DNA from: UBA4782 sp034429195
GTDB taxonomy: Bacteria > Chloroflexota > Anaerolineae > Anaerolineales > Anaerolineaceae
Assembly: GCA_034429195.1 (NCBI GenBank)
Contig: DAOUGQ010000007.1
Location: 124,001-188,000, forward strand
Reading direction: 5' to 3'
DNA: 64,000 nt
The translations under genes were made by a program, and so were the position numbers. The notes beneath the pieces were generated by a model that saw only the letters and a list, made by a program, of their open reading frames with translations, did no database searches and was not told the DNA's origin. Shown one piece after another: positions 44,828-53,125 of the stretch (its first letter is position 1; the number at the start of each line of letters is the position of its first letter).

Positions 44828-47401
44828 TCACTTTTTATCCTGTGCCTTTAAAACTACCATAGACAAAATAATCGAAACAACGCCAAAACCAGCCAGCACA
44901 CCCCATGTAAACCATAGATGATCTGCTGTGCGGTCGTAATTGATATGGAAATCCATCTTCGACTTGATCTGCTCATCAAACTCCTCGATCAGAATTCCAC
45001 CCATATTATTCAGGTGATTCATATCCACAGTCGATCCAAGGGCTTCCATAGTCCATCGGGTTGGAGTGATGTAAGAAATCGGCTCAGCCACTTCAGGCAG
45101 TGGAAAAAGCACACCAGAAAAGATGATCTGAATGAACAACACTACCAGGATAACGTAAATAACCGTATTGCTGTTTTTTACCAGAGTAGAAATCAGCAAT
45201 CCCATCCCAATCGCTGCCAGCATTGCCAGCAGTAAAGTAATATAGATCTCAAGGATGGCAGGCATCATTATCCCATCGTTGGGATAGCTTACTTTTAATC
45301 CCACCACGAACAATAAAGCAACACACTGGAGTAGACCAAAGCTCATCAATACTGTTGATTTTGAAAGGATATAAGGGATGATCCCAAGGTTGATCATCCT
45401 TTCACGCTCATAAACCACACGCTCCTTGACCACTTCATATGCAGCCGCGAACAATCCCAGTAAAATGGCTGAAAGAGCAAACATGAACAACAAACGCTGC
45501 GCATCAGGTGCAACAGAATAGGAACCCTCATCCCTGATCATATAGAAGATCTCACGTTCCGAATTTCCAATCAGATCATTTGACCCAGCAATGATCAGCA
45601 GGAAGATACCAATGATAGGCATTACCGCCGAAAGAATGAAAAGGCTCATTTTGTCATTAAAAATCAAGTCAATATATCGCCGGCTAAGGATGAAAAATTG
45701 ACGAATGTTTGTAGCCAGGCTGGTGTTTTTCTTATGTTTTGTATTGGTCGTTGAACCGGTTGGCTTTGGAATATCGACCTGCCGGTCAGCAATATATTGC
45801 TTATAATCCGGCGATTTCTTATAACTTTCGGCAAATTGGACTGCTTCCTTTTTAGTATCCACTTTGGCATAAATAGTGGCAAAGTCTGGTGTTTGAAAAT
45901 AAGTGATTGCTTTTTGTGGAGGTCCAAAGTACACTAACTCTCCGTGCGATAGAAAAACTACCTGATCGCAGGAATCGAGGATATTGGAAGTAGCGTGAGT
46001 AGTTACCAGAACAGTGCATCCGCTATCTGCCAGATTGTTCAGAGTACGCATCATCTTCTTATCCAGACCCGGGTCCAAACCCGAAGTGGGTTCATCCAAG
46101 AACAACAGCCGTGGCTCTGAAAGCATTTCAGATGCAATGCTGACACGCTTTCGTTGTCCACCACTTAACTGGCTGATCTGTACATCCTTCTGCTCTGTCA
46201 TATCAACCATGTCGAGTGTATCATCGATACGGTGTTGTATTTCTTTCCGACTGGTATCCGGAGGTAACCTGAGCATGGCAGTGTATTTCAAAGCATTTTG
46301 CACAGTCAGGCTGGTATGCAAAATATCAGCCTGGGGCACGTAGCCCATGTCGCGCCGGTACGCATCGTAGTGCCGGTACAGGTCATCGCCATTGATCAGT
46401 ACCCGTCCCTGAGTAGCGCGACGTGAACCATTCAATGCATCCATCAATGTAGATTTACCAGCACCACTGCCGCCAACGAGGGCAACAAATTCACGCGGAA
46501 GGATAGTGAGAGAGATATCCTTAAGGATAACCTTGGCGCCTTTATTGGTTTTGACCTCACGACGAAGGTTAATGCCATCCACTCGTAAGCTGCCTGCTGA
46601 TGCTACAATGGCTGCCTGACCATATACCATTTTAAATGGACCGATCTGAATAACGTCACCCACCTTCAACGAGACGCTTTTGATTCGCTTTCCATTCACA
46701 TACGTACCATTCGTTGAACCAACATCCATCAGGTCATGCCCGCTGGAAGTACGTACGAATTGCGCATGTTTCCAAGAAACGATCGAAGCGTTCAGTGGGA
46801 TAGTAGACTGCGGATCGCGCCCAATGGTGGCAACTGGCATACTCGATATCATTGCCATGTCAATATTGAAGGCAGTAGTTATAGCCGCGGTAACATCCTT
46901 CGTTTCGAGGTAAGTTAATGAAACAGAGTTACCATAGATATCACCAATACGGATAACATCACCGTTTTGTAATGGCACAGCGACATTGGAGGGTATCTGA
47001 CGACCTCGAAGGAATGTCCCATTTCGGCTACCCAGGTCTTCGATGACAAACCCGCCATTTGCTGGATAAATCCTGGCATGATGACGGGAAATATCGGGCA
47101 AGCCAACAGGATTTTGTTGACTTGGCAAGCCAATTTGAATATCTGCTGTTGGATCACGACCAATAGCGAGGGGTTGTTGCACCAGGATGACAGTTCTTTC
47201 TACCTGCCCTTCGCGAATAATCAAGCGTGGTTGATTGGGTGCTGGTGTCTGTACAGGTAACGCACCGGGAGAGCCAGCTTTTATTGTGGCTGGGCCAGAT
47301 GCAGGTGTTGGCGGTTCTAAAAGTTTTCCACAAGTTGGGCAGAAGCGAGCTCCTGCTCGGATGGGGGATTTACAATGAGGGCATTCCATAATCTGGCTCA
47401 T
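44828..47401 (-). CDS. ABCG-like ABC transporter with zinc ribbon and two FHA domains (Rv1747-like)
   Basis: 857 residues. Zinc ribbon at 5-25 (CPHCKSPIRAGARFCPTCG). FHA1 about 57-160 (AIGRDPTADIQIG, ISRHHARIY, LGSRNGTFLRG). FHA2 about 185-265 (TIGRDPQSTIPLN, SWKHAQFV, GSTNGTYVNGKRI). ABC ATPase about 275-500 (GGSGAGKSTL, LSGGQRKRVSIASEML, LLFLDEPTSGLD, TTHATSN). ABC2-type membrane domain from about 570 with six hydrophobic segments. Mycobacterial Rv1747 has the same FHA-FHA-ATPase-permease layout and is controlled by kinase PknF through its FHA domains; regulation by the local kinases is likely by analogy. Substrate unknown. ATG 47401 overlaps the upstream FHA gene by 4 nt. Confidence 0.95.
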   Translation of the reverse strand: MSQIMECPHCKSPIRAGARFCPTCGKLLEPPTPASGPATIKAGSPGALPVQTPAPNQPRLIIREGQVERTVILVQQPLAIGRDPTADIQIGLPSQQNPVGLPDISRHHARIYPANGGFVIEDLGSRNGTFLRGRQIPSNVAVPLQNGDVIRIGDIYGNSVSLTYLETKDVTAAITTAFNIDMAMISSMPVATIGRDPQSTIPLNASIVSWKHAQFVRTSSGHDLMDVGSTNGTYVNGKRIKSVSLKVGDVIQIGPFKMVYGQAAIVASAGSLRVDGINLRREVKTNKGAKVILKDISLTILPREFVALVGGSGAGKSTLMDALNGSRRATQGRVLINGDDLYRHYDAYRRDMGYVPQADILHTSLTVQNALKYTAMLRLPPDTSRKEIQHRIDDTLDMVDMTEQKDVQISQLSGGQRKRVSIASEMLSEPRLLFLDEPTSGLDPGLDKKMMRTLNNLADSGCTVLVTTHATSNILDSCDQVVFLSHGELVYFGPPQKAITYFQTPDFATIYAKVDTKKEAVQFAESYKKSPDYKQYIADRQVDIPKPTGSTTNTKHKKNTSLATNIRQFFILSRRYIDLIFNDKMSLFILSAVMPIIGIFLLIIAGSNDLIGNSEREIFYMIRDEGSYSVAPDAQRLLFMFALSAILLGLFAAAYEVVKERVVYERERMINLGIIPYILSKSTVLMSFGLLQCVALLFVVGLKVSYPNDGIMMPAILEIYITLLLAMLAAIGMGLLISTLVKNSNTVIYVILVVLFIQIIFSGVLFPLPEVAEPISYITPTRWTMEALGSTVDMNHLNNMGGILIEEFDEQIKSKMDFHINYDRTADHLWFTWGVLAGFGVVSIILSMVVLKAQDKK

Positions 47402-48150
47402 GGCATGTAAGTGAAAACAAGACCACCCAGACGAATTTCATCACCAGGGTTTATTGGAATATGCTGACCTGGCTGTAAACGCACCCGATTGATATAGGTA
47501 TAATTCGCACTGCCCAAATCTTCTATACATATCGTATCGCCATCCATCACCAACCTGCAGTGTTTTCGAGAGACTCCGCGTTCGATGCCACCATACAGGG
47601 TGGTATCGATTTCAGGGAAGATATTGCTGATGGGATCGACTCTACCAATTAATATTTCAGTTTTTCCAGGGGGCAATGGAATGACAGTTGTAGTTCCCTG
47701 CACAACAAGAGATCCAATAATAAAAGGTCCCTGGGGAGTAGTTACGATGGATTGAGCTTGTTCAGGAGGAGTTGCGGCAACTGGTTGCTCAACATGTGGC
47801 ACAGCAGGTTGAACTGGTTCAGGAGGAACTGGGATGTTGACAACAGGTGGAACTTCACCCTGTTGTACAGAAACAGGTGGTACTGGAGCGGCAACAGCAA
47901 CAGGAGGTAATTGCACACCACAGTCGTTACAAAATATTTCACCTGCTACATACGGTGCACCACAATTTGGGCAGACTGCAGCCTGCATGCTTGCTGGCGA
48001 TTGCGACATTGCTTGAGGTGGTACAGGGGGTGTTGCTGGAGTAGGACAGGGAACAGCCTGTTCTTGCTCTTTTAAAGGTGCACCACAGATATCGCAAAAG
48101 ATAGCATTTTCATCAACGGCCTGGTGGCAACAAGGACAAATCACTGGCAT
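47398..48150 (-). CDS. Zinc ribbon-FHA adaptor protein
   Basis: 250 residues, no membrane segment. Two zinc-ribbon units (CPCCHQAVDENAIFCDICG and CPNCGAPYVAGEIFCNDCG) are joined by Pro/Ala/Val-rich linkers. The C-terminal FHA domain (about 150-248) has ILIGRVDPISNIFPEID, GVSRKHCRLVM, EDLGSANYTYINRVRL and INPGDEIRLGGLVFTY. The Arg, Ser, His and Asn for phospho-Thr binding are present. It is a likely cytoplasmic adaptor linking phosphorylated proteins to ribbon-tagged partners. Its stop overlaps the ABC transporter start (ATGA). It is a close paralogue of the gene at 48250. Confidence 0.92.
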   Translation of the reverse strand: MPVICPCCHQAVDENAIFCDICGAPLKEQEQAVPCPTPATPPVPPQAMSQSPASMQAAVCPNCGAPYVAGEIFCNDCGVQLPPVAVAAPVPPVSVQQGEVPPVVNIPVPPEPVQPAVPHVEQPVAATPPEQAQSIVTTPQGPFIIGSLVVQGTTTVIPLPPGKTEILIGRVDPISNIFPEIDTTLYGGIERGVSRKHCRLVMDGDTICIEDLGSANYTYINRVRLQPGQHIPINPGDEIRLGGLVFTYMP

Positions 48151-48186
48151 AATTCACTCTCCACAAATAATCCCTAATAAAGCGGC

Positions 48187-48224
48187 GACGGGATGAGGCA
48201 AACAGCGAATCACCCGATCCCGTC
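48187..48224 (-). terminator. Hairpin between the two FHA adaptor genes
   Basis: Eight-bp perfect GC-rich stem (48187-48194 with 48217-48224) around a 22-nt loop in the 99-nt gap. The flank on the minus strand is only mildly T-rich, so partial termination or mRNA processing is more likely than a full stop. Confidence 0.35.
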
Positions 48225-48249
48225 AAAGCGATTGACTTTTGCAGAAAAA

Positions 48250-48918
48250 CTAGCTGTTGTAGACCAGCCTTAATCTGCCCAATACAAGTTCATCCCCAGC
48301 ATTCAAAGGTACTTTTTGTCCGGGAATCAACTGTTGTCCACGCAGGTGAGTCTTATTGACTGCGTTGAGATCTTCCACTACCAATTGACTACCTTGCATA
48401 GATAGCTTGCAGTGTTGGCGGCTAACACCCTGGTTTAAACCATCATGCGGATCTAGATCCACATCAGGGAAGTTTCCGCTTACAGGATCTTCACGTCCAA
48501 CCAAAATTTCAGTTTTTCCCGCAGGAATGGGAATACTGGCTCCCGTGGCAACAACCGTAAATGAACCTGTAACAGTATAACTGACGGGTGCCTGCCATTG
48601 TTGTTGAATCGGTTGTTGCGGGTAGGCTTGTTCTGGAGGAACATATGCGGGTGGTGCTGGCGGGGTATACGCTGGAGGTACTGGTGGTTGCGGAGCATAG
48701 TTCTGCTGAACAGGTGCAGCCATAAGAGATGAACCACAATTTTCGCAAAATACAGCACCTGCTGCATTCCCAAAGCCACACGATGGACAGGGGGTTGATC
48801 CTGCTTGAGGTACAGGTATAGGACCTGGCATCGCATTGGCTAAATTTTGCCCACAATTATCACAAAATACTGCACCGGGGGCTGTAGGCTGACCACAAGC
48901 TGGACATACTGCACTCAT
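48250..48918 (-). CDS. Zinc ribbon-FHA adaptor protein
   Basis: 222 residues, soluble. Two zinc-ribbon units (CPACGQPTAPGAVFCDNCG and CPSCGFGNAAGAVFCENCG), then a Pro/Tyr/Gln-rich linker (about 75-115) and an FHA domain (about 118-220: LVGREDPVSGNFPDVDLD, GVSRQHCKLSM, EDLNAVNKTHLRG, LNAGDELVLGRLRLVY). The phospho-Thr-binding Arg, Ser, His and Asn are kept. The FHA domain has the same short insertion (DPxSxxFPxxD) as its paralogue at 47398, so the pair arose by duplication. GGAGG precedes ATG 48918 at good spacing. Confidence 0.92.
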   Translation of the reverse strand: MSAVCPACGQPTAPGAVFCDNCGQNLANAMPGPIPVPQAGSTPCPSCGFGNAAGAVFCENCGSSLMAAPVQQNYAPQPPVPPAYTPPAPPAYVPPEQAYPQQPIQQQWQAPVSYTVTGSFTVVATGASIPIPAGKTEILVGREDPVSGNFPDVDLDPHDGLNQGVSRQHCKLSMQGSQLVVEDLNAVNKTHLRGQQLIPGQKVPLNAGDELVLGRLRLVYNS

Positions 48919-48975
48919 GTGTTTCCTCCTCAGATAAGATCTTCTTATGAGATGAAGTTCCCTTTTCTTCAGCGT

Positions 48976-50265
48976 TTATGGATTGGCGGGGGGTGTTACT
49001 TCATCTGGTAAATTTTCGGTTAATCGTTTTGTTTCATAACGCAGTCGTTGAGTGGCTGCGGTATCCACTTTTCCTTGTTGCTCCAATTGATTAGCTTGCG
49101 ACAAGACATTCTGAGCCAGTTCGTCTTGACCCAGTTCAAGTAGGCGGGTGGCAGTTGCTTTCAATCGTTGGGTTGCATTTGCTACCTGCCCTGATGCCAG
49201 TTCATCCAAAGCCTGGGTTTGAAGTTTGTGTGCCACAACCCTTTCTAGAATATTCATCACATGGGGATTCAGCTGATTAGCAGCTGCAGCATCATCGGTA
49301 ACTGTGACAATTACATCACTGTTCACCCGTTGCTTAGTAAGATGATTGGCAGGCACATCGTATGTAACATCTACCTGGAACATACGATAGACTCCCGCAG
49401 GGCGTACCGGCAGCAGCACTTCCAATAACATACTTTGCCCCTTGCCATGCTCAATATCCCCAAAGAAAACCTGCACGTCTGTATCAGAGATAGACCGGTG
49501 ATCAAGCGGGCTAATAAGGGGAACAACACGCCATGCTTTCTTCACAAGCACATCACTGGCAAGCCGTAGAGTTAATTGGGCGTTGGTAACTGCAATCCCC
49601 TGCATGGATGTAAGCGTCTTTTCGAATATTGCTGTTGCTTTATCAGGTGTGTCGATGACGTACCATTCACCCCCCGATTGTTGAGCAAGCTTTTCCAGGA
49701 AAGCCGGATCCCAGTTGCTTTCATCACCTACACCCATCCCCATTACATGCAAAGGAAAACCATATTGCCTTGCTTGTTCTGCTATTGCCTGGCATTGCGG
49801 CTGATCTTCCCAGGTTTGTCCATCTGTTAAAAGAAGCATACGGCTAACACGGTCTGCGGATGCACCTTTTTGCAATTCATTCAACCCAGCCTCCATACCG
49901 ACTGACATGCGAGTACCACCGCGTTCTTGAATGCCTGCAATTCTGTGTTTAATATCCTCACGGTCGGCAACTGGCTGGCAGGGTACAATAACGTCTGCCC
50001 TTTCATCAAAGATCACGATGGATAAGTAATCGTTTGGATTCAATCGATCCACAATAAGGCTGGCTGCTGTTTTCAAGTTTGCCAGTTTTTCTCCTGCCAT
50101 CGAGCCAGAACGATCCAGAACCAGGCAAAAATTGATTGCTGCCTGCGCTGCTGGAGCCAATTCTGTAGGCATGGCTTCAACCAATAAATATGCCTGCTGC
50201 GGTGTAGGAAGACTGGCATATTGAGCCCGATTAGTATTGATGGAAATCGCTATTTCACCACTCAT
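48976..50265 (-). CDS. Cytoplasmic VWA-domain protein with C-terminal helical region
   Basis: 429 residues. VWA about 45-220 with MIDAS DRSGSMAGEK, GGTRMSVGM and LLTDGQTWED. A beta middle and a helical C-terminus (HKLQTQALDELASGQVANAT, RLLELGQDELAQN) follow, with a charged tail. No signal or membrane helix. The most similar proteins in the window are those at 35485 and 40606. AAGGAG precedes ATG 50265. It stands between a phosphatase-pseudokinase and the FHA adaptors, keeping the pattern in which each phosphatase or kinase block has its own VWA gene. Confidence 0.9.
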   Translation of the reverse strand: MSGEIAISINTNRAQYASLPTPQQAYLLVEAMPTELAPAAQAAINFCLVLDRSGSMAGEKLANLKTAASLIVDRLNPNDYLSIVIFDERADVIVPCQPVADREDIKHRIAGIQERGGTRMSVGMEAGLNELQKGASADRVSRMLLLTDGQTWEDQPQCQAIAEQARQYGFPLHVMGMGVGDESNWDPAFLEKLAQQSGGEWYVIDTPDKATAIFEKTLTSMQGIAVTNAQLTLRLASDVLVKKAWRVVPLISPLDHRSISDTDVQVFFGDIEHGKGQSMLLEVLLPVRPAGVYRMFQVDVTYDVPANHLTKQRVNSDVIVTVTDDAAAANQLNPHVMNILERVVAHKLQTQALDELASGQVANATQRLKATATRLLELGQDELAQNVLSQANQLEQQGKVDTAATQRLRYETKRLTENLPDEVTPPANP

Positions 50266-50327
50266 GATGATTCTTCTCCTTTTTTGAAGAATGCTTCAAT
50301 GGATAGCGCGACAAATAATTTATCTAA

Positions 50328-50355
50328 TTATTACCTTATGCCCTACACAATGCAA
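50328..50355 (-). promoter_or_regulatory. Weak candidate promoter before the VWA gene at 48976-50265
   Basis: Minus strand TTGCAT (50350-50355), a 16-nt spacer and TAATAA (50328-50333), in the 155-nt gap 50266-50420. This is the widest gap inside the array. Only a moderate match. Confidence 0.25.
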
Positions 50356-50420
50356 GCATTATTCATTTGCATCTGAATTTCCAACCTGCATAGTTTTTAG
50401 TAATGTTAAGGCTCTACTGT

Positions 50421-52187
50421 CTATCCAACCTGTACAGCTTCAACAATGATAACGGTAATATTGTCATCGCCGCCAGCAGCATTAGCGGCTGCGACCAATT
50501 TTTCACAGGCTGCTTGTGGGCTGACGCTTTCCTGTACAAGTTTATAAATATATTCATCTTCTACCATTTCCCACAAACCATCAGAGCATATCAAGATCTT
50601 ACTCCCCGGTTCGAGGATGATCATGTTTACGTCTACTTCTACCATGCTCTTATCGCCAATAGTTCGATATATGACATTACGCTGCGGATGAATACGGGCA
50701 TCTTCACGCCGGATTTGCCCTGTCGCAATCAGTCGTTCTACCAATGAATGGTCTGTCGTAATTCGCCGGATTCCCTGTCGGTCAATGACATATCCTCGAC
50801 TGTCACCTACATGGGCAAAGAATACTTTCAACCCATCCACTACCGCCATTACAAGAGTGGACCCCATATCAGTTCCTGCTGCTTTGCGCAGATCATAAAC
50901 CGATTTATTGGCGCCATTCACTGCATCTTTCAACCATTCAGCCCAATCCATTTCACCCGTGTGGGCTTTGGTAGAAGCCAGGTCAACAGGAGCGCGCTGT
51001 GAAAAATAATTAATAATGGTGCCGCTGGCTACCTCACCAGCTGAATGGCCTCCCATCCCATCTGCGACAACAAACACACCCATAGGTTGTGGACGGGATT
51101 GGACTGACCGCATCATCGCAAGGGTGAACATTGAATCTTCATTCAGGTTACGCACCATACCAACATTTGTGAGTTTTCCAATATTAAGATCAATGGGAAT
51201 GGCAGTTAACGCATCATTAACAATCGCTTCAAGGGTATTCGCCAGCTCTTTTCCACTTCGAAAACCTTGCGGACCAAATGCCTGTTTAACCATAGCATTA
51301 ATCGAGTCAGGGAGATTTGGATCAGGTTCAATGGTAGTCTTCCCGGTCAACCATTGATAAAGCAAGAAAACCAATCCTTTTAAATCATTCAACCTTCCTT
51401 GTTCAAGGGAATCATTATCAAGGATAAAAGAATTCTGGAAATTAGCCCATACCAACCGGTCACCGCTAAAGCCAATGAAAGCTGGATCGATCTGTCCATT
51501 AAAGGTAACGTGATTGCGATACAGATAATCTATCGCACGAGCCAATCCAATCACCCAACGTAAAGCCTGGTTTTGCTCCATAGGTTGTGGAATGGTATCG
51601 ACAGGGGGGATTACAACACAATAACGAGGTACTCCACCAATAGTTTCGTTGAAAGCAGCCAGAGGCGCTCGAATGTTGGAGTGTACCAGACCCATTTCTG
51701 CTATTTGAGTAATACTTGCTGAAAATGGCTGCGTACTTTCACATAGTTGCAGATCAATTGCAGTTGCTTCCATCTGTGTGCCACATGAGCTGCAGAATTG
51801 ATCGGGTTCAACCCCTTTTTCCCATTTGGAATGTACAGCACCACAATTGGAGCACTTGCGGATCATAAAATTCTGATCCACACCAATTTCTCTTACCTGG
51901 TAACAAAATTGGGCCTGATCGTCGCTGAAAAGCAGCCGTGTACTGACAAATCGATCGCCAAAGATTGCACCATCTGGTCTGGGTTCCAGAACTGGAAGAG
52001 GAGGAAGGGGCCGAGTACCATGCCGTGAAGGATCAACTGCAACTTCAGGAAGTGGAATGGTCGCAGCAGAGATCTTATCCAACCGTTTGGTTGGTCTGGC
52101 TTGTGGTTCTTCCAATTTTGTGCCACATTTGGTGCAAAATTTCGCACCTTCGTTGTTCACATGTTTACATTTTGGGCATTCGCTCAT
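50421..52187 (-). CDS. Zinc ribbon-pseudokinase-PP2C phosphatase fusion
   Basis: 588 residues. N-terminal ribbon (CPKCKHVNNEGAKFCTKCG). A kinase-like region at about 70-335 has no glycine loop, HRD or DFG; where HRD and DFG would be, it reads NGQIDPAFIGF and VWANFQ. It carries an inserted zinc ribbon in the N-lobe (CSNCG...FCSSCG). The PP2C domain (about 340-588) is intact: NEDSMFTLA, VADGMGGHSAGE, VGDSRGYVI, CSDGLWEMV and GGDDNITVIIV. The architecture equals that of the gene at 36782, but the sequences differ widely, so the fusion is not a recent copy. GGAG lies seven bases before ATG 52187. It is second in the array, directly after the FHA membrane protein. Confidence 0.9.
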   Translation of the reverse strand: MSECPKCKHVNNEGAKFCTKCGTKLEEPQARPTKRLDKISAATIPLPEVAVDPSRHGTRPLPPLPVLEPRPDGAIFGDRFVSTRLLFSDDQAQFCYQVREIGVDQNFMIRKCSNCGAVHSKWEKGVEPDQFCSSCGTQMEATAIDLQLCESTQPFSASITQIAEMGLVHSNIRAPLAAFNETIGGVPRYCVVIPPVDTIPQPMEQNQALRWVIGLARAIDYLYRNHVTFNGQIDPAFIGFSGDRLVWANFQNSFILDNDSLEQGRLNDLKGLVFLLYQWLTGKTTIEPDPNLPDSINAMVKQAFGPQGFRSGKELANTLEAIVNDALTAIPIDLNIGKLTNVGMVRNLNEDSMFTLAMMRSVQSRPQPMGVFVVADGMGGHSAGEVASGTIINYFSQRAPVDLASTKAHTGEMDWAEWLKDAVNGANKSVYDLRKAAGTDMGSTLVMAVVDGLKVFFAHVGDSRGYVIDRQGIRRITTDHSLVERLIATGQIRREDARIHPQRNVIYRTIGDKSMVEVDVNMIILEPGSKILICSDGLWEMVEDEYIYKLVQESVSPQAACEKLVAAANAAGGDDNITVIIVEAVQVG

Positions 52188-52213
52188 GTCATACTCCTGT
52201 AGAAGGTGCAGCC

Positions 52214-52873
52214 TTATGACGGGATGTACCCGGTGTCTTTAAATGTCAGGGTTATATCGCCAACACTGATCTTGTCATCACTATTTAGAATATTCTTTCG
52301 GGTGGGTTTGCCATTCACCCGCGTTCCATTCAAAGAATTCTGATCTTCAATACACACAGCCTGTAATGCCGAATCGTAATAAATGCTGGCATGAATGGTA
52401 GACACAGCTTCAGAATTGATCACAACTGTATTTCCATTACCTCGTCCAATGGTGGCAGGCAGTGCTGAAAGTGGTACAACTTTTCCATCCGGCAAAATGA
52501 TTTGCAACCCAAAACCAACATTTTCCTGCGGCGGTGAGGTATCAGGTTCTTGCCCCGCTGCTGGCCTTTTTGCTGCTGGTATGGGTTTAGTCATAGGAGG
52601 TCTTGCCATGGTAACGGGCTTGCCTCTTTTTCTTCTGGATTTTCGGGAGAGGGATAAGATAAGGATTAGCAATACTAATAAAGCGACAAGCGCAATAGCG
52701 ATCAAGCCAAGGACTATGAACACAGGTTGAAGTTTTGTGATTTCCTGAAGTGTATTAATGACCCCACTGGTTGTTTGTGTAGCGATAACAGTAGGCTGCA
52801 TAGTAACCGCAGGTTCAAGGGATGGATCTGGTTCCTGGAAATTGATTATGCGCAACAGGTTGAAAATATCCAC
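52214..52873 (-). CDS. Single-pass membrane protein with cytoplasmic FHA domain
   Basis: 219 residues, starting at GTG 52873 with AGGAGG seven bases upstream. A short outer N-terminus (1-48) is followed by a membrane helix (about 50-74) that ends in SRKSRRKRG, so the C-terminus is inside. A linker rich in Pro and Lys leads to an FHA domain (about 125-217: TIGRGNGNTVVI, VSTIHASIYY, SLNGTRVNGKPT, ISVGDITLTF). All phospho-Thr contact positions are present. As the first gene after the strongest promoter of the array, it probably recruits phosphorylated components to the membrane. Confidence 0.9.
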   Translation of the reverse strand: MDIFNLLRIINFQEPDPSLEPAVTMQPTVIATQTTSGVINTLQEITKLQPVFIVLGLIAIALVALLVLLILILSLSRKSRRKRGKPVTMARPPMTKPIPAAKRPAAGQEPDTSPPQENVGFGLQIILPDGKVVPLSALPATIGRGNGNTVVINSEAVSTIHASIYYDSALQAVCIEDQNSLNGTRVNGKPTRKNILNSDDKISVGDITLTFKDTGYIPS

Positions 52874-52959
52874 GAGAATTCCTCCTTTTAAAAACTGCCA
52901 GGCAGCAGGGAATTGGTTTTCTCTATGTAGCAGAACACCAAAAAATGAATGCAGTCTTA

Positions 52960-52987
52960 ATTATAGTACAGACCGAAAGCAGGTCAA
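52960..52987 (-). promoter_or_regulatory. Near-consensus sigma-70 promoter heading the 26-gene signalling array
   Basis: Minus strand TTGACC (52982-52987), a 16-nt spacer and TATAAT (52960-52965). It is the best -35/-10 pair I found in the window. Predicted start near 52953, giving a leader of about 80 nt to GTG 52873 with a small CTGCC/GGCAG palindrome inside. Confidence 0.7.
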
Positions 52988-53108
52988 CTACACCAATCTC
53001 CATTAAAAATGCAAGAACCGTGCTAATTTGCATTTTTCCAATTAATCTAACAATTTTTTGCGATTTTTTTCGTTTCACACATATGCATACACGGTCAGAG
53101 AACTTCAC

Positions 53109-53117
53109 TGGTAAAAT
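53109..53117 (+). promoter_or_regulatory. Extended -10 for the GT-C gene, probably leaderless
   Basis: TGGTAAAAT matches TGnTAnAAT. The expected start point (about 53124) falls two bases before ATG 53126, and there is no ribosome site. The rest of 52874-53125 holds only the divergent array promoter and AT-rich sequence. Confidence 0.45.
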
Positions 53118-53125
53118 ACAACCAT

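Noticed and set aside
10466..52873. VWA-MoxR ternary conflict system or type VI/VII secretion locus
   Set aside because: There is no MoxR or STAND ATPase, no secretion core (TssB/C, EccC) and no effector-like toxin; only the VWA, FHA and kinase parts overlap.
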